Shown here: in pieces, positions 62,560 through 64,000 of the stretch
How positions within the stretch are numbered: the first letter of the stretch is position 1
How the letters are laid out: the number at the start of each line of letters is the position of its first letter
NCBI RefSeq assembly: GCF_001591825.1
Contig: NZ_BCVQ01000012.1
Coordinates: 1-64,000 of the forward strand
DNA from: Rossellomorea vietnamensis NBRC 101237
GTDB taxonomy: Bacteria > Bacillota > Bacilli > Bacillales > Bacillaceae_B
Direction: 5' to 3'
DNA: 64,000 bases
Notes under the pieces: model-generated
What the model was told of the DNA's origin: nothing
Databases searched by the model: none
What the model saw: only the letters and a program-made list of their open reading frames with translations
Position numbers and translations under genes: made by a program

Positions 62560-64000
62560 TTACTTTTTGGGGATGGCGGTTTGCTTCGCCTGCTCCCTTA
62601 AACGGAACTTTTGGATTTTTCCTGAAGCAGTCATCGGGTAGGCATCAGTGAATTCGATATATCTTGGGATTTTATGCCGTGAAATCTTTCCGGTGCAATA
62701 CTCCCTGATCTCTTCAGAGGTAGCAGTTTGTCCTTCCTTCAATATGATCCAGGCCATGACCTCTTCACCATAAACCTCATCCGGAATCCCAATGACCTGT
62801 ACATCCAAGACCTTAGGATGGGAATAAAGAAATTCTTCAATCTCTCTCGGATAAATATTCTCACCACCTCGAATGATCATATCTTTTAATCTACCTGTAA
62901 TCCTGCAATAACCATGTTCATCCATGACGGCTAAATCACCCGTATGAAGCCATCCTTCATCGTCAATGGCAAGCCTTGTCGCTTCTTCATTCTTATAGTA
63001 CCCTTTCATGACATGGTATCCACGGGTACACAATTCTCCCTGTACTCCATAAGGGATTTCCCGATTTGAACCGGGCTCCACAATTTTCACTTCGACATTA
63101 GGCAGTGATTTCCCAACGGTTTCGACCTTTAATTCAATCGGATCATGGGTACGTGTCTGGGTGATCACGGGAGATGACTCTGTCTGCCCATAGGCGATCG
63201 TAATCTCATCTGCTCCCATTTTGTCCATGACCCCTTTCATCACTTCAATCGGACAATTACTGCCTGCCATGATACCTGTGCGAAGATGGGATAGGTCATA
63301 TTGATCGAAATCCGGGAGATTCAACTCCGAAATGAACATGGTAGGCACTCCATGAAGGCCTGTGCACTTTTCATCCTGGACCGTCTTCAAGACCAGACGG
63401 GGATCGAATTCCTGTACGGGGACCATTGTGGCTCCTACAGAAACACAAGCAAGGACCCCCAGAACGCACCCGAAGCAATGAAAGAATGGAACTGGAATGC
63501 ACAAACGATCCTCATTTCCGAGTCTCATGCATCCGGCGATATTATACCCATTATTTACGATATTGGAATGAGTGAGCATGACCCCTTTCGGAAACCCTGT
63601 CGTCCCTGACGTATATTGCATATTGATGACATCATGAGGGGATAGGCTGGAAAGTCTTACGTCAAGATCATTCTCTTCCACTTCCTTCCCTTTCTCCATG
63701 ATGTCCTCCCAGCTATATGTACCCGGATAGGAATTATCCCCTAGAACAATCACATTTTTCAAGAAAGGCAGTTTGGCACTTTTTAGCTCTCCAGGCTCAG
63801 AATATTTCAATTCCGGACAGATTTCATAGAGCATGTCAATATATGACGCACCTCTGAATTCTTCCATCAAAATAATCGTCTGACTATCTGATTGTCTTAG
63901 TAAATATTCTAATTCAGCACTTCGATAATTTGTGTTCACTGTGACCAGTACGGCACCCATTTTACCGGTGGAGAACTGGCTCACTAACCATTCAGGTGTA
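62560..64000 (-). CDS. Acyl-CoA synthetase (AMP-binding), 5' end beyond window
   Basis: Activates fatty acids through acyl-adenylates to acyl-CoA (YngI-like). The AMP motif MQYTSGTTGFPKGVMLTHSN, IAYGQTESSP, GWLHTGDLAVMDEHGY and the hinge GRLKDMIIRGGENIYPREIEE are all present, ending in the Lys of ASGKIQKFRLRE. The frame is open to the window edge (PEWLVSQFSTGKMGAVLVTVN), which matches internal sequence of the family, so roughly 70 N-terminal residues are missing and the GTG at 63984 is not the start. Confidence 0.92.
   Translation of the reverse strand, partial: TPEWLVSQFSTGKMGAVLVTVNTNYRSAELEYLLRQSDSQTIILMEEFRGASYIDMLYEICPELKYSEPGELKSAKLPFLKNVIVLGDNSYPGTYSWEDIMEKGKEVEENDLDVRLSSLSPHDVINMQYTSGTTGFPKGVMLTHSNIVNNGYNIAGCMRLGNEDRLCIPVPFFHCFGCVLGVLACVSVGATMVPVQEFDPRLVLKTVQDEKCTGLHGVPTMFISELNLPDFDQYDLSHLRTGIMAGSNCPIEVMKGVMDKMGADEITIAYGQTESSPVITQTRTHDPIELKVETVGKSLPNVEVKIVEPGSNREIPYGVQGELCTRGYHVMKGYYKNEEATRLAIDDEGWLHTGDLAVMDEHGYCRITGRLKDMIIRGGENIYPREIEEFLYSHPKVLDVQVIGIPDEVYGEEVMAWIILKEGQTATSEEIREYCTGKISRHKIPRYIEFTDAYPMTASGKIQKFRLREQAKQTAIPKK

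Overview
The window is 64 kb of chromosome from an endospore-forming Firmicute of the Bacillaceae (Bacillus or Rossellomorea type). Genus is inferred from gene content only. Supporting signs are AGGAGG-type ribosome binding sites, frequent TTG and GTG starts, a gerA-B-C germinant receptor operon, YhcN/YlaJ and YuzL-like spore-associated proteins, a MifM-YidC2 pair, YojN/YojO, XpaC/TelA and a Bacillus-type guanine riboswitch in front of a PbuG-like permease. No rRNA, tRNA, CRISPR array, prophage, transposase or plasmid replication gene was seen. It reads as core chromosome with several cis-regulatory RNAs.

Layout. 1-9.7 kb (+): end of a dispersed repeat, AmpS aminopeptidase, a DUF915-type hydrolase, an RlmI-like rRNA methyltransferase, a HAD phosphatase, an MMPL exporter, and a cNMP/CBS/DUF294 protein overlapping a DnaQ-like exonuclease. 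9.7-14.6 kb (-): proline synthesis (P5C reductase, proB, proA) and an LCP cell-wall ligase. 14.7-22.7 kb (-): one cobalamin-salvage operon under a B12 riboswitch: btuF, btuC, btuD-cbiZ fusion, cobU, cobS, cobC, a second cobU-like gene, a PduO-type adenosyltransferase, cblT, cblS. It imports corrinoids and alpha-ribazole, phosphorylates and activates both halves, joins them and adenosylates the product; no de novo corrin-ring genes are present. 22.8-32.9 kb: msrA, a small protein, a CrtQ-like glycosyltransferase, a C45 acyltransferase, an MFS exporter with its own leader peptide, cvfB, guanine riboswitch-pbuG, an Fsr-like MFS exporter, a spore lipoprotein and a ZIP-like protein.

32.9-42.7 kb: a MutS2 paralogue without the Smr nuclease domain, preceded by a promoter, leader ORF, antiterminator and terminator that look like ribosome-mediated attenuation; DUF4395 and DUF1232 membrane proteins; a 142-bp cloverleaf-shaped palindromic element; an ABC-F ATPase; recQ; an amidohydrolase; and small genes including a 44-codon one. 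42.9-49.2 kb: a YuzL-like gene, the ger operon, DUF1033, a cupredoxin, and mifM-yidC2 with an 18-bp stem hiding the yidC2 ribosome binding site. 49.3-64 kb: a D,D-carboxypeptidase, xpaC-telA, an aldehyde dehydrogenase, a CPA1 antiporter, a MoxR ATPase-VWA pair, a GNAT enzyme, small proteins, DedA, a tandem GGCT-fold protein, and an acyl-CoA ligase running off the right edge.

The most notable theme is translation sensing. Three genes (an MFS exporter, an Smr-less MutS2 and yidC2) each sit behind a short ORF whose translation can be predicted to switch an RNA structure. The MutS2 case is the best candidate for an undescribed system: a ribosome-responsive attenuator driving a protein related to the collided-ribosome rescue factor MutS2.
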